From positions 682,001 through 746,000 of the forward strand of contig NZ_FOLH01000001.1 in NCBI RefSeq assembly GCF_900112235.1: a stretch of DNA of 64,000 nt. The letters run 5' to 3'. The notes beneath the pieces are model-generated. The model saw nothing but the letters and a program-made list of their open reading frames with translations, was not told the DNA's origin and searched no databases. How positions within the stretch are numbered: the stretch's first letter is position 1; every line of letters begins with the position of its first letter. The stretch is from Marinospirillum celere. GTDB taxonomy: Bacteria; Pseudomonadota; Gammaproteobacteria; Pseudomonadales; Halomonadaceae. This document shows positions 52,916 through 61,931 of this stretch, piece after piece. The position numbers and the translations under genes are program-made.

Positions 52916-53842
52916 TTGGCCAAGATTTCTGAACAAGAAATTGCCCACATCCTGCAACAGTCTCTGGATCTGGTACTGGTACTCGATCCGAGGGATCGTA
53001 GCCTACTGTTTATCAACGAACACGGCGCTGCCTGGCTGGGAAAAACCGTTGATGAACTTATGGAGCAGGGGCCTTTTAGCTTCCTACCGGAACTAACAGA
53101 TGGCGAGCTGGAAGGGATACTGGAAAACCTGCAATATATTGATATTGGCGAAGGCATGACTCTGGTCACCCCAGTCAGGCGCAGTATAGGATCAGATCAC
53201 GACTTTGAATTCCGAATCCAGCTGCTTGACTTTGAAGGGCGCTCTTATGTTGTGGCTAATGGTCGCGACATTGCTGAACGGGTTGCAGTGACCGATCAAG
53301 TACACAACCTTCTGGCAGATGCCCAAATAGAATCCCGTCAAGATAAAACCACCCATCTTTACCAGCGGGATGCTTTTTTGCAGCTGTTCCGCGAGCTGAT
53401 TGATCAGGTTGGCCCAAGTGGCCTGCGCTTGACCCTTCTGGCTATTGATATGAAGAATCTTCATGAGATCAACGAGCAGTTTGGTCAAAGCATAGGCGAC
53501 CGGGTCCTGAAAAATATGGGCAGTCTTTTACAGCATTGCGCTGGCCGTGATGATATCTGTGCCCGCTTTAGTGGACGCAAGCTCTGTGTGCTTATGCCCA
53601 ACAAAGGTCAGCACGATGGCCTACAGATTGCCGAAAAAATCAGCAAAGCTCTGGGTAAAGTTAAATATTCTGAGTTTCCAACACTGCGTATTCATTCATC
53701 TGTTGGTGTTGCAGAGCTGCCTGAACCCGGTGAGCCAGATCTTTTGCTCGACAAGGTGATCAGCAGAATGCGGGAATTGAAAAACCCGGACATTGCTCAC
53801 GAAGTTCATCGACTGGGCTTGGTTAGCTTGCAGCTGCCCTAA
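52916..53842 (+). CDS. PAS domain protein with degenerate GGDEF
   Basis: 308 residues: PAS (SLDLVLVLDPRDRSLLFINEHGAAWLGKT) then a GGDEF fold whose signature is SGRKL (FSGRKLCVLMP), so both Gly-Gly and the catalytic acidic residues are lost. The upstream metal Asp (LLAIDMKNLHEINEQFG) is kept. It is unlikely to make c-di-GMP; a GTP/c-di-GMP-binding or protein-interaction role is possible. TTG start with GAAGGA upstream, 108 bp after hda. Confidence 0.85.
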   Translation: MAKISEQEIAHILQQSLDLVLVLDPRDRSLLFINEHGAAWLGKTVDELMEQGPFSFLPELTDGELEGILENLQYIDIGEGMTLVTPVRRSIGSDHDFEFRIQLLDFEGRSYVVANGRDIAERVAVTDQVHNLLADAQIESRQDKTTHLYQRDAFLQLFRELIDQVGPSGLRLTLLAIDMKNLHEINEQFGQSIGDRVLKNMGSLLQHCAGRDDICARFSGRKLCVLMPNKGQHDGLQIAEKISKALGKVKYSEFPTLRIHSSVGVAELPEPGEPDLLLDKVISRMRELKNPDIAHEVHRLGLVSLQLP

Positions 53843-53928
53843 GCTCTGACCCGGTGCGACAAAAGGTCCGTTCTCTTTTGGTCGCATAGCTGACAAATAA
53901 GATTGGAATCCCGCCACTAAGCTTTAAA

Positions 53929-53959
53929 ATATGAACTTCATTGTACATGGAGTTCATAT
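53929..53959 (+). promoter_or_regulatory. hairpin covering ribosome site and start codon of GCS2-type ligase
   Basis: Bases 53929-53941 pair with 53947-53959 (13 pairs, one G-U) around a 5-base loop. The 3' arm contains the Shine-Dalgarno GGAG (53949-53952) and the first two bases of the ATG at 53958. The stem is AT-rich. It could act as a heat- or ligand-sensitive translational switch, or it could be a palindromic operator in DNA. Confidence 0.55.
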
Positions 53960-55115
53960 GTTCCATAGTCAGGTTATTCCCCCTTCCCAAAAACCACCGA
54001 CTTTTGCAACTGCGCTTCAAGAAGAGTTTCTACTGGTCGATTTGCAAACGCTGGATGTAATCGTTGAGCAACCAGCAGACTTGGTCAGACGCCTTCGTGA
54101 GCAGTTGGGTGAGAAAATTCGTCCCGAATTCCTTGGCGCTCAGATACGAACCTCAACCAGTTTTCATGAAAGCCTGGTTGAAATGCGCAAGGAAGCTTGG
54201 CAATTGCGTCGTCAACTGGCTGATCTGGCCAGTGAATTTGGTTTGGCGCCTATGGCCGCTGGCACCCATCCCTTTGCAGATTGGCACCGGCAGCGACAAA
54301 CCCAAGACGGGCAACAGCACGGCATGGTGCTTGAACTACGCGATCTATCCAGGCGTTTGCTGACCTGCGGCATGCAGGTGAAGGTGATGATCGAGGACCC
54401 GGATCTGCGCATTGATCTTATGAATCAGGTTTCCTATTTTGTTCCTCATATTCTTGCCCTGTCGACCAGTTCGCCTTTCTGGCTGGGAGCCAATACCGGC
54501 CTGAAAAGCTACCGGATCAGTGCTTTTTCCGAGTTACCACGCACCGGCCTGCCTGATCTTTTTGATTCCTGGGCTGATTTTGAAGCCCACACCAATGTAT
54601 TGGTGAAATCAGGCCTTATTGAAGATATTTCCCGTCTTTGGTGGGATTTACGGCCTTCCAGCCGTCATGAAGCCTTGGAGATGCGGGTTGCTGATTCCTG
54701 CACCCGAGTTGATGACTCAGTGGCTATAGCAGCCCTGTATCGCTGCTTGCTGCGCTATTTCTATCGACTGCGCCTGAAAAATCAACGCTGGCGGAGCTAT
54801 GCCCGGATGTTGATCAATGAAAATCGTTGGCGAGCTCAGTGCTATGGAACCGATGCCGGCTTGGTGGATTTGGGTACAGGTGAAATCCGCCCTTATAAGC
54901 AGCTGCTACTGGAAATGGTTGCCATGCTGCAAGAGGATGCCAAGGCCATGGGTTGTCTGGAAGAGCTGGAAACCTGCGTCAAAATTCTGGGCCGGGGCAC
55001 CAGTGCTCATTTGCAGATCGGTGCCCAGGCCTCGGCGCTACGTTCAGGTCGAAGCGAACAGGAAGCCTGGTTAGAAGTTGTGCGTCTCCTACTGGATATG
55101 ACTCTTGCTGATTAA
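53958..55115 (+). CDS. carboxylate-amine ligase, GCS2 family (YbdK-like)
   Basis: About 385 residues of the glutamate-cysteine ligase type 2 family: TALQEEFLLVDLQTLDV (usually GVEEExxLVD), AGTHPFADW, SRRLLTCGMQVKVMIED, STSSPFWLGANTGLKSYR and WRAQCYGTDAGLVD are family blocks. YbdK has weak glutamate-cysteine ligase activity in vitro; the in vivo substrate is unknown. The first Glu of the usual EEE run is Gln here. ATG 53958 is chosen for its GGAG; ATG 53931 is in frame upstream but lacks one. Ends 4 bases into the convergent DUF2069 gene. Confidence 0.87.
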   Translation: MFHSQVIPPSQKPPTFATALQEEFLLVDLQTLDVIVEQPADLVRRLREQLGEKIRPEFLGAQIRTSTSFHESLVEMRKEAWQLRRQLADLASEFGLAPMAAGTHPFADWHRQRQTQDGQQHGMVLELRDLSRRLLTCGMQVKVMIEDPDLRIDLMNQVSYFVPHILALSTSSPFWLGANTGLKSYRISAFSELPRTGLPDLFDSWADFEAHTNVLVKSGLIEDISRLWWDLRPSSRHEALEMRVADSCTRVDDSVAIAALYRCLLRYFYRLRLKNQRWRSYARMLINENRWRAQCYGTDAGLVDLGTGEIRPYKQLLLEMVAMLQEDAKAMGCLEELETCVKILGRGTSAHLQIGAQASALRSGRSEQEAWLEVVRLLLDMTLAD

Positions 55116-55513
55116 TCCAGGTAGGCTCCGCGTAACTGCATGGCGCGCCAGCGTCCATAGAGCATGGCCGCCGTAAAAAGTATTAATGCAAAGAGTGCCT
55201 GAGCAAAGCCTATACCTGCTTTGCCAGGTACAAAGGCCGTGGTCGTGCCCTGCATGAAATAAATCAAACTGACAAAACACAGCCAAATATGGGGGCGGGG
55301 CTTTTTAAGCCATACGAAGGGAAAAAAGACCAATAAAGGCACCCAAAGGACACCTAGAATCACAGCAAAACGGGCTTCTTCAGGTGGCGGGAAGAGAACC
55401 AGCCCCAGTAACAGCGTCACCAGAAGGCCAAAATAGCAGATTAAAGTCAGTATTCGGCTGACTTTGAGCTTCATTTCCAGTTCACGCTTGGGGAGGGGTT
55501 GAGCAGCTTTCAC
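55112..55513 (-). CDS. DUF2069 family membrane protein
   Basis: 133 residues with four predicted transmembrane helices (ICYFGLLVTLLLGLVLF, FAVILGVLWVPLLVFFPFVWL, IWLCFVSLIYFMQGTTTAF, FAQALFALILFTAAMLYGRW). Matches the DUF2069 pattern and lies downstream of arsC-wrbA, as in pseudomonads. Function unknown. GTG 55513 has AAGGT at a proper distance; ATG 55474 is an alternative. Confidence 0.85.
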   Translation of the reverse strand: MKAAQPLPKRELEMKLKVSRILTLICYFGLLVTLLLGLVLFPPPEEARFAVILGVLWVPLLVFFPFVWLKKPRPHIWLCFVSLIYFMQGTTTAFVPGKAGIGFAQALFALILFTAAMLYGRWRAMQLRGAYLD

Positions 55514-55551
55514 AATAAGACCTTGAGTTGATGAATTCTGGTAAGAGACGA

Positions 55552-56518
<967 letters not shown>

Positions 56519-56595
56519 TGAATTGTTGCCTTTCTCTGGTCAGTGATAAACTGGCACTATTCTAACTGTCTGACCGCTTTGAAGGAACCTTGCCC

Positions 56596-57843
56596 ATGCA
56601 AAGAATTGCCGAGCTCTACGCACTGATACTGACTTGGTCACCGATAAAGGCTTTGCATGCAGTGTTTCAACGATTTATCACAGATGACTGCCCACGCAAT
56701 GCAGCAGCGCTGACTTATACCTCACTCTTTGCTGTGGTGCCGCTCTTAACAGTCACCTATTCCATGCTGGCTGCCTTGCCGGTATTTAGGGGGGTTGGTG
56801 ATGAGCTTCAAAGCATGCTGTTTGATCATTTTGTACCGGCAACCGGCCAAGTTGTTCAGGACTACATGGGTAACTTTGCCGAACAGGCACGGCAGCTAAC
56901 CTTGGTCGGGGTGGCCTTTTTGATTGTCACAGCAGGGTTGATGATCATCAATATTGAAAAAGCCTTCAATGCTATTTGGCGCGTTGAAAAGCCAAGAAGA
57001 GGACTGCAGGCTTTTTTAATTTATTGGACGGTATTAACCCTGGGCCCTTTACTGCTTGGTGCAGGCCTGGTTCTCAGCTCTTATCTGACTTCCTTGCCTC
57101 TATTGGAAAAGGTTACCGACCCCATTGGTGGCGGCGTGGTCTTGTGGAATTACCTGCCTTTTGTATTTAGTGCCCTGGCGTTCACGCTTCTCTACTGGGC
57201 AGTACCCCACTGCCGGGTACGCTTTAAGGATGCAGCCTTAGGGGGTATGGCGATGGCTTTATTGTTTGAAATGGCCAAAGCTGGCTTCACTTGGTTTGTA
57301 ACCAACTTTCCTAACTATCAGCTGGTTTATGGTGCTTTTGCAGCCTTTCCCTTGTTTCTGCTTTGGATGTATGTGTCCTGGATGCTAATCCTGCTGTGTG
57401 CCGAATGGGTGGCTCTAAGAGGCCTTCCCGAAGAAGAAAAGGTGTCTGAAAAGCTGGAGCCGGGCTTGCAACTCCTGGTCGTTCTGCGCGTGCTTTGGGA
57501 TGCCTTTGGCCGCGGAGAGGGCTTGGAAGAAAACCGTTTACGCAATCTGGCCGGCAATGAAAGCTCTGATTTATGGCAGGAAGAATTGGCCTGGCTACAG
57601 GAAAGGCACTGGATTGTTTTTGACGCTGAGCGTCAGGAATGGCTTCCTGGCTGTAATTTCGCCCATATTACCTTCTCTGATTGGTTGGAACAGCTACCCT
57701 GGCGCCTGCCCCCTGCTGAAGACTGGCCAGAGAACCTGGCTGACCTCACACTCCTTCAGAGCACCCATAAACAGCTCGAAGAGCAACAAAAACAACTTTT
57801 CGACCAACCCTTGAGCCATTACTTTGAACAAAGGAAATCCTGA
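56596..57843 (+). CDS. YihY/BrkB family inner-membrane protein
   Basis: About 415 residues. The N-terminal YihY domain has six predicted helices and family blocks DDCPRNAAALTYTSLFAVVPLLTVTYSM, IEKAFNAIWRVEKPRRG and VYGAFAAFPLFLLWMYVSWMLILLCAEW. The cytoplasmic C-terminal 130 residues include a winged-helix-like part found in longer homologues. Not an RNase, despite the old name RNase BN. ATG 56596 with GAAGGA upstream. Overlaps the next gene by one base. Confidence 0.9.
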   Translation: MQRIAELYALILTWSPIKALHAVFQRFITDDCPRNAAALTYTSLFAVVPLLTVTYSMLAALPVFRGVGDELQSMLFDHFVPATGQVVQDYMGNFAEQARQLTLVGVAFLIVTAGLMIINIEKAFNAIWRVEKPRRGLQAFLIYWTVLTLGPLLLGAGLVLSSYLTSLPLLEKVTDPIGGGVVLWNYLPFVFSALAFTLLYWAVPHCRVRFKDAALGGMAMALLFEMAKAGFTWFVTNFPNYQLVYGAFAAFPLFLLWMYVSWMLILLCAEWVALRGLPEEEKVSEKLEPGLQLLVVLRVLWDAFGRGEGLEENRLRNLAGNESSDLWQEELAWLQERHWIVFDAERQEWLPGCNFAHITFSDWLEQLPWRLPPAEDWPENLADLTLLQSTHKQLEEQQKQLFDQPLSHYFEQRKS

Positions 57844-58043
57844 TGAGAAGAGCTATCAGCTTGGTGTTAATCCTGATGGGCGCGATTTTAATTTACTGGG
57901 GCTATGATCTACAGCAGCAGCTGGATACTCGCCTGATACGTGAAATTACCGGGGAAACCCCTGAAGCCGTCTGGCAGTATTATGTAACGGGCACCATTTG
58001 TTTGCTGATGGGTGGTTTGGGCTTATGGAAATTTGGCAGGTGA
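57843..58043 (+). CDS. DUF3185 family small membrane protein
   Basis: 66 residues with two transmembrane helices (AISLVLILMGAILIYWGYDL and YYVTGTICLLMGGLGLWKFG) flanking a short polar loop with GETPEAVW, the DUF3185 layout. TGATG overlap with yihY indicates coupling. Function unknown. Confidence 0.82.
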   Translation: MRRAISLVLILMGAILIYWGYDLQQQLDTRLIREITGETPEAVWQYYVTGTICLLMGGLGLWKFGR

Positions 58044-58046
58044 GGC

Positions 58047-58074
58047 TTGACAGCTGAACAGGGAGCTATATAAT
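58047..58074 (+). promoter_or_regulatory. consensus sigma-70 promoter of tRNA-Ala
   Basis: TTGACA (58047-58052), a 16-bp spacer and TATAAT (58069-58074), 19 bp before the tRNA. Both boxes are perfect. Confidence 0.88.
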
Positions 58075-58093
58075 TCGAGCCTCTTCAGCTTGT

Positions 58094-58169
<76 letters not shown>

Positions 58170-58252
58170 ATTCCTTCCCTGATTGTTTTTCTCCTTAAAG
58201 CCTTTTTCCTGCTGCCAAGGCAGGGCACTTCCTTATGCCCGTTTAACTGAAC

Positions 58253-59059
58253 TTAGTCGCTGAACGAAATGCTAGGTCCAGAGGTTTCTTCCTTGTTGTC
58301 CATTTCTGAACGAATTTTTTGGGCAATCTTGGCAAAAACCTGAGCAACCGGTCCTTCAGGATCAACTTCTACACTAGGGTGCCCTTTGTCCATCTGCTCA
58401 CGAATCGATAGCGCCAAAGGTAACTGACCCAGCAGCTCTGTTTGGTATTCTTTGGCAATACGTTCGCCACCACCTTCCCCAAAAATAGGCTCGCTGTGGC
58501 CACACTGAGAACAGGTATGCAGACTCATGTTTTCAACAACACCCAAAACGGGCACCTTAACCTGTCTAAACATCTCTATGCCGCGCTTGGCATCCAGCAA
58601 AGCGATATCCTGTGGTGTAGTCACAATAACCGCGCCACTGACTTCAACCTTTTGCGCCATCGTAAGCTGAATATCACCTGTGCCTGGTGGCATATCAATA
58701 AATAGATAATCCAGATTATCCCAACGGCTTTGGTTTAACAGTTGCTGAAAAGCACCTGAAGCCATAGGGCCTCGCCAGATCATCGGGGTTTTCTGGTCAA
58801 CCAGAAAAGCCATCGACATCAGTTGAACGCCTTTAGCGGTTACCGGGTCAAAAGTCTGGCCATCATCAGATTTGGGCTTTTGGTCGCTTGGCACATCAAA
58901 CATCTGCGCCTGACTCGGACCATAAATATCGGCATCCAGCACACCCACTCGCATGCCCTGAGCCGCCATGGCCAGAGCGAGATTGGCAGTGACGGTACTT
59001 TTACCTACGCCACCTTTACCCGAAGCTACTGCGATAATATGCTTAACGCCTTCAGTCAC
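58253..59059 (-). CDS. apbC: iron-sulfur cluster carrier protein Mrp/ApbC
   Basis: 268 residues: deviant Walker A VASGKGGVGKSTVTANLALA, LDADIYGPSQ, FIDMPPGTGDIQL and the cluster-bridging CxxC in HTCSQCGHSEP. Carries Fe-S clusters as a dimer in the cytoplasm. The N-terminal DUF59-like domain of longer ApbC proteins is absent (short form). Confidence 0.94.
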   Translation of the reverse strand: MTEGVKHIIAVASGKGGVGKSTVTANLALAMAAQGMRVGVLDADIYGPSQAQMFDVPSDQKPKSDDGQTFDPVTAKGVQLMSMAFLVDQKTPMIWRGPMASGAFQQLLNQSRWDNLDYLFIDMPPGTGDIQLTMAQKVEVSGAVIVTTPQDIALLDAKRGIEMFRQVKVPVLGVVENMSLHTCSQCGHSEPIFGEGGGERIAKEYQTELLGQLPLALSIREQMDKGHPSVEVDPEGPVAQVFAKIAQKIRSEMDNKEETSGPSISFSD

Positions 59060-59141
59060 TTGGAATCTCCTGCTACTTTTCTTGAATGTAGCAACATCTT
59101 AGCTCTGATTCCTATAGCTGGCAAAGCAGAACCTTCTTTAC

Positions 59142-60281
59142 ATGTCATTAAGCCAGGGAGCCAACAAGTTGCTGGTCACTAAAAAACGCTTTGAACTTCG
59201 CGATTTCACAACTTTTAACGGTCGTTTCCTACCAGAAATCAGCTTGGGCTGGGAGTCCTGGGGCAGCCTCAATAGTCGTAAGGACAATGCAATTCTGGTA
59301 ACCCATTATTTTTCAGGCTCCAGCCATGCGGCTGGCCGTTACTCGGAGGAGGACCCTCTTCCTGGCTACTGGGACGCCATCATCGGCCCTGGCAAACCCC
59401 TGGACACCGACCGTTATTTTATTTTCAGTTGTGACACCCTGGTTAATCAGGAGCCGTTTAACCCACAAGTAATCACCACCGGGCCTGCAACTATTAATCC
59501 AGAAACAGGCCGCCCTTGGGGATTAGACTTCCCTGTTGTCACCATTGCTGATTTTGTGGCTACCCAAAAAGCCTTGATGGAATCTCTCGGCATTGAGCGC
59601 CTGCATGCCGTGATAGGCCCCTCGATGGGTTCCTTACAAGCCTTACAGTGGGCTATCGATTTTCCTGATGCTGTTGAACGCATGGTTTCTGTGATCGGTA
59701 TGGGCGAGGCCGATGCATGGACCTGTCTAGGCTTACAGCAGTGGGCTGAACCTATTTTGGCCGATCCCAACTGGCGTCAAGGTGATTATTATGACCAGAA
59801 AGCTCCCGAACAGGGGGTGCTGCAAACCCTTATGCAAATCAATCGCCAAGCGTTGAGTCCAGAACTCATCAACCGAACCTTTTTTCAGCACCATCCCTTA
59901 GAGCAGGAGCCTCTTGAGCAGCTACTGGGTGAATATCGCCTGATCAAACGTTTTCGTGAGGAATGTCGGGCCCGTACCAAATTTGCAGATGCCAATCATC
60001 TGCTCTATCTGATCCGGGCTAATCAACTGTTTCTTGCGGGGCAGGGCAGTAGTTTGAAAGAGGGCCTTGCCAAAATTAAAGCCAAGTGCCTGTTCCTGCC
60101 AGCAACCCAGGATCAAATGCTGCAACCCTATTTAGCCAAGCAAACCCATGAATTACTTCTGGAGCTAGGCAAAAAAAGTTTTTATCGCGAAATTGAAGGC
60201 TCTTGGGGACATCTGGATGGTATCTACACGATTTCCAGTCAAGCTGATTTTTTGCAGGAATTTCTGGAGACGGATGCATGA
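59142..60281 (+). CDS. MetX-like alpha/beta hydrolase (homoserine O-acyltransferase family, divergent)
   Basis: 379 residues. The nucleophile elbow is GPSMGSLQALQW (GGSMGG in true MetX), the acid is in LPATQDQMLQP and the His in WGHLDGIYTI. The oxyanion segment reads VTHYFSGSSHAAG instead of CHALTGxxHxAG. The fold is clearly of the MetX family, but the changed loops make the acyl substrate uncertain, so no met symbol is given. ATG 59142 lacks a good ribosome site; TTG 59169 has GGGAG 8 bases before it. Coupled by ATGA to a DUF815 ATPase. Confidence 0.82.
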   Translation: MSLSQGANKLLVTKKRFELRDFTTFNGRFLPEISLGWESWGSLNSRKDNAILVTHYFSGSSHAAGRYSEEDPLPGYWDAIIGPGKPLDTDRYFIFSCDTLVNQEPFNPQVITTGPATINPETGRPWGLDFPVVTIADFVATQKALMESLGIERLHAVIGPSMGSLQALQWAIDFPDAVERMVSVIGMGEADAWTCLGLQQWAEPILADPNWRQGDYYDQKAPEQGVLQTLMQINRQALSPELINRTFFQHHPLEQEPLEQLLGEYRLIKRFREECRARTKFADANHLLYLIRANQLFLAGQGSSLKEGLAKIKAKCLFLPATQDQMLQPYLAKQTHELLLELGKKSFYREIEGSWGHLDGIYTISSQADFLQEFLETDA

Positions 60282-61051
60282 ATATTGATGCGATTGATTG
60301 GCAAAAAGCTTATGGCGGAGTCTGGCGTCAGCACAGCCAGAAGATTAAACCTTTGTATACTTTTGAGGCTTTGCCCTTAGAGCGCCTGCTGGGTATCGAC
60401 CACCAAAAACAGCAGTTACTGGTCAATACGGAGCGCTTTCTTGCTGGAAAACCTTGTAATCATGCCCTCTTGTGGGGCAGTCGGGGCACAGGTAAAAGCA
60501 GCCTGATACGCTCACTTTTGCCTGCTTATCATGATCAGGGCTTAAGAATTATTGAGTTTCCCAGAGAGAGTCTCAGCTGGTTGCCCGAAGCGTGCGATCA
60601 GCTGGAAACCCTGGCCTATCGATTTATTATTTTCTGCGACGACCTAAGCTTTGAATCCGGGGAAAGTGGCTATAAAGGTTTAAAAACTATTATGGAAGGC
60701 TCTTTGGAGCCGCCACCAGCCAATATTTGTGTTTATGCCACCAGTAACCGCCGCCATCTGGTCCCCGAGTATATGCAGGACAACCAGCAGGCGACTGTGG
60801 GTGAAAGGGGAGAGCTGCATCTGAGCGATAGTGTGGAAGAGCGAATTTCACTGGCGGATCGCTTTGGGTTAAGCCTTTCCTTTTATCAGGGCAATCTGGA
60901 TGATTACCTAGAGTTGGTAGCCAGTTATTTTCCTGATTATCAGGGTGACCGGGAGGCTCTTTTCCAGGAAGCTCGAATGTTTGCTCGTATGCGCGCCTCT
61001 TACAGTGGACGCACTGCCCAGCAGTTTTATAAAAGCTGGGCTCAAGGCTGA
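60278..61051 (+). CDS. DUF815 family AAA+ ATPase
   Basis: 257 residues: Walker A LLWGSRGTGKSSLIRSLL, Walker B RFIIFCDDLSFE, sensor region CVYATSNRRHLVPEYM and the Arg-containing DSVEERISLADRFGLSLSF are the DUF815 pattern. Cytoplasmic, unknown client. Starts by ATGA overlap with the MetX-like gene. Ends 10 bases inside the convergent UmuD-like gene. Confidence 0.88.
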   Translation: MNIDAIDWQKAYGGVWRQHSQKIKPLYTFEALPLERLLGIDHQKQQLLVNTERFLAGKPCNHALLWGSRGTGKSSLIRSLLPAYHDQGLRIIEFPRESLSWLPEACDQLETLAYRFIIFCDDLSFESGESGYKGLKTIMEGSLEPPPANICVYATSNRRHLVPEYMQDNQQATVGERGELHLSDSVEERISLADRFGLSLSFYQGNLDDYLELVASYFPDYQGDREALFQEARMFARMRASYSGRTAQQFYKSWAQG

Positions 61052-61473
61052 TGCAGCACCCAGGTCACTACCCCCCAGAAAAGCTCGGCAGCATCCAGTT
61101 GGGTAATCTCTACGGGTGGATAGCCTCCGGCCGGTGACTCGGCAACCAACCAGGCTGCTGTTGGCGACTTATGCAGCCTGCGCACAACAAGATCCCCAAA
61201 GAGCAGAGCAACCACGACCTGTTCATGCTGTGGCGTCAAAGAAGAATCGACAACGAGCAGGTCGCCATCATGAATACCGGCTGCTTGCATGGCATCGCCG
61301 GCAACACGACAAAAATAGGTGGCTGCAGGACGTCGAACCAGATGCTTGTCCAGTGAAAGTGTCTGACCTGCAAAGTCTTCAGCCGGGCTGGGAAAGCCAC
61401 TTGTCCTGGCTTTGGGCGCTGCTTTTTCCGGGGCTTCGCTTTTCAGCGAAGCAAAGATTTCTTCAACATCCAT
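61042..61473 (-). CDS. UmuD-like S24 family protein with catalytic Ser and Lys replaced
   Basis: 143 residues aligning along the full length of E. coli UmuD (RTSGFPSPAEDFAGQTLSLDK, then AATYFCRVAGDAMQAAGIHDGDLLVVDSSLT). UmuD cleaves itself with the Ser of GDSM and a Lys in TVKKL. Here the Ser is Ala61 (GDAM) and the Lys is Arg98 (VVRRL), and the cleavage position is Ser-Gly rather than Cys/Ala-Gly. So self-cleavage is not expected, while the fold and dimer interface look intact. No umuC follows; the downstream gene is convergent. A LexA box lies 15 bp before the ATG. Likely role, by inference: SOS-induced modulator of translesion synthesis or of another S24 protein. Confidence 0.88.
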   Translation of the reverse strand: MDVEEIFASLKSEAPEKAAPKARTSGFPSPAEDFAGQTLSLDKHLVRRPAATYFCRVAGDAMQAAGIHDGDLLVVDSSLTPQHEQVVVALLFGDLVVRRLHKSPTAAWLVAESPAGGYPPVEITQLDAAELFWGVVTWVLHQP

Positions 61474-61487
61474 GGCTCACCTGAAAG

Positions 61488-61503
61488 CTGTTTAAATATA
61501 CAG
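61488..61503 (-). promoter_or_regulatory. LexA (SOS) box
   Basis: CTGTTTAAATATACAG, a CTG-N10-CAG palindrome fully matching the gammaproteobacterial SOS consensus CTGT-N8-ACAG, 15 bp upstream of the UmuD-like ATG. A TATATT -10-like sequence lies inside it. A second partial site (CTGTATAAAAATCAG, one base short) lies at 61516-61530. Confidence 0.85.
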
Positions 61504-61526
61504 CACCAATGATAGCTGTATAAAAA

Positions 61527-61931
61527 TCAGGTTTCCAGTGGTTCTTGAACGGATATCGGAAGCCATTCAGCAAGAAGGCAGCTCAACTGAGTTTGGCTCT
61601 CAAAAAAGCGAGCCAGAACAAAGGAAAGAGCTTCCTCATCAGTAACGCAAAACAGCTCACCCTGACTGGAAAGCTCGACTGGAGGAACCTGAAGACCTAC
61701 TTTAAGTTGTTTTCGTCTTTTACTGGTAATTGCCATACCGGCGGCCATAGCAGTAAATAGGGTTTCTGCATTATCAGACAGGCGGTAACGGCCAGAGCCT
61801 AAATCCTGAAGGTAGGCTCCCAGATGATTGCCGTCAAAAGCCAGGGTCAAAGGCGACTGCACAAATAACAGGCCTTCACCCAATTCCTTGCAATCAAGCT
61901 GTAGCAAGCTTTGTACTTGATCAGGAGTCAT
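61527..61931 (-). CDS. DUF1828-like protein
   Basis: 134 residues. SPLTLAFDGNHLGAYLQDLGSGRYRLSDNAETLF resembles the DUF1828 core (polar strand, then y-x-L-(T/S)D-x-x-x-T), a domain found in mobile and defence contexts. No catalytic motif seen. Starts by ATGA overlap with the upstream 174-residue gene, and ends 54 bp before the LexA-controlled UmuD-like gene on the same strand. Confidence 0.65.
   Translation of the reverse strand: MTPDQVQSLLQLDCKELGEGLLFVQSPLTLAFDGNHLGAYLQDLGSGRYRLSDNAETLFTAMAAGMAITSKRRKQLKVGLQVPPVELSSQGELFCVTDEEALSFVLARFFESQTQLSCLLAEWLPISVQEPLET

Noticed and set aside
53855-53890. Inverted repeat TGCGACAAAAG / CTTTTGGTCGCA as a terminator of the PAS-GGDEF gene
   Set aside because: The stem has a bulge and is followed by TAGCTGACAAAT rather than a T run; too weak to call.
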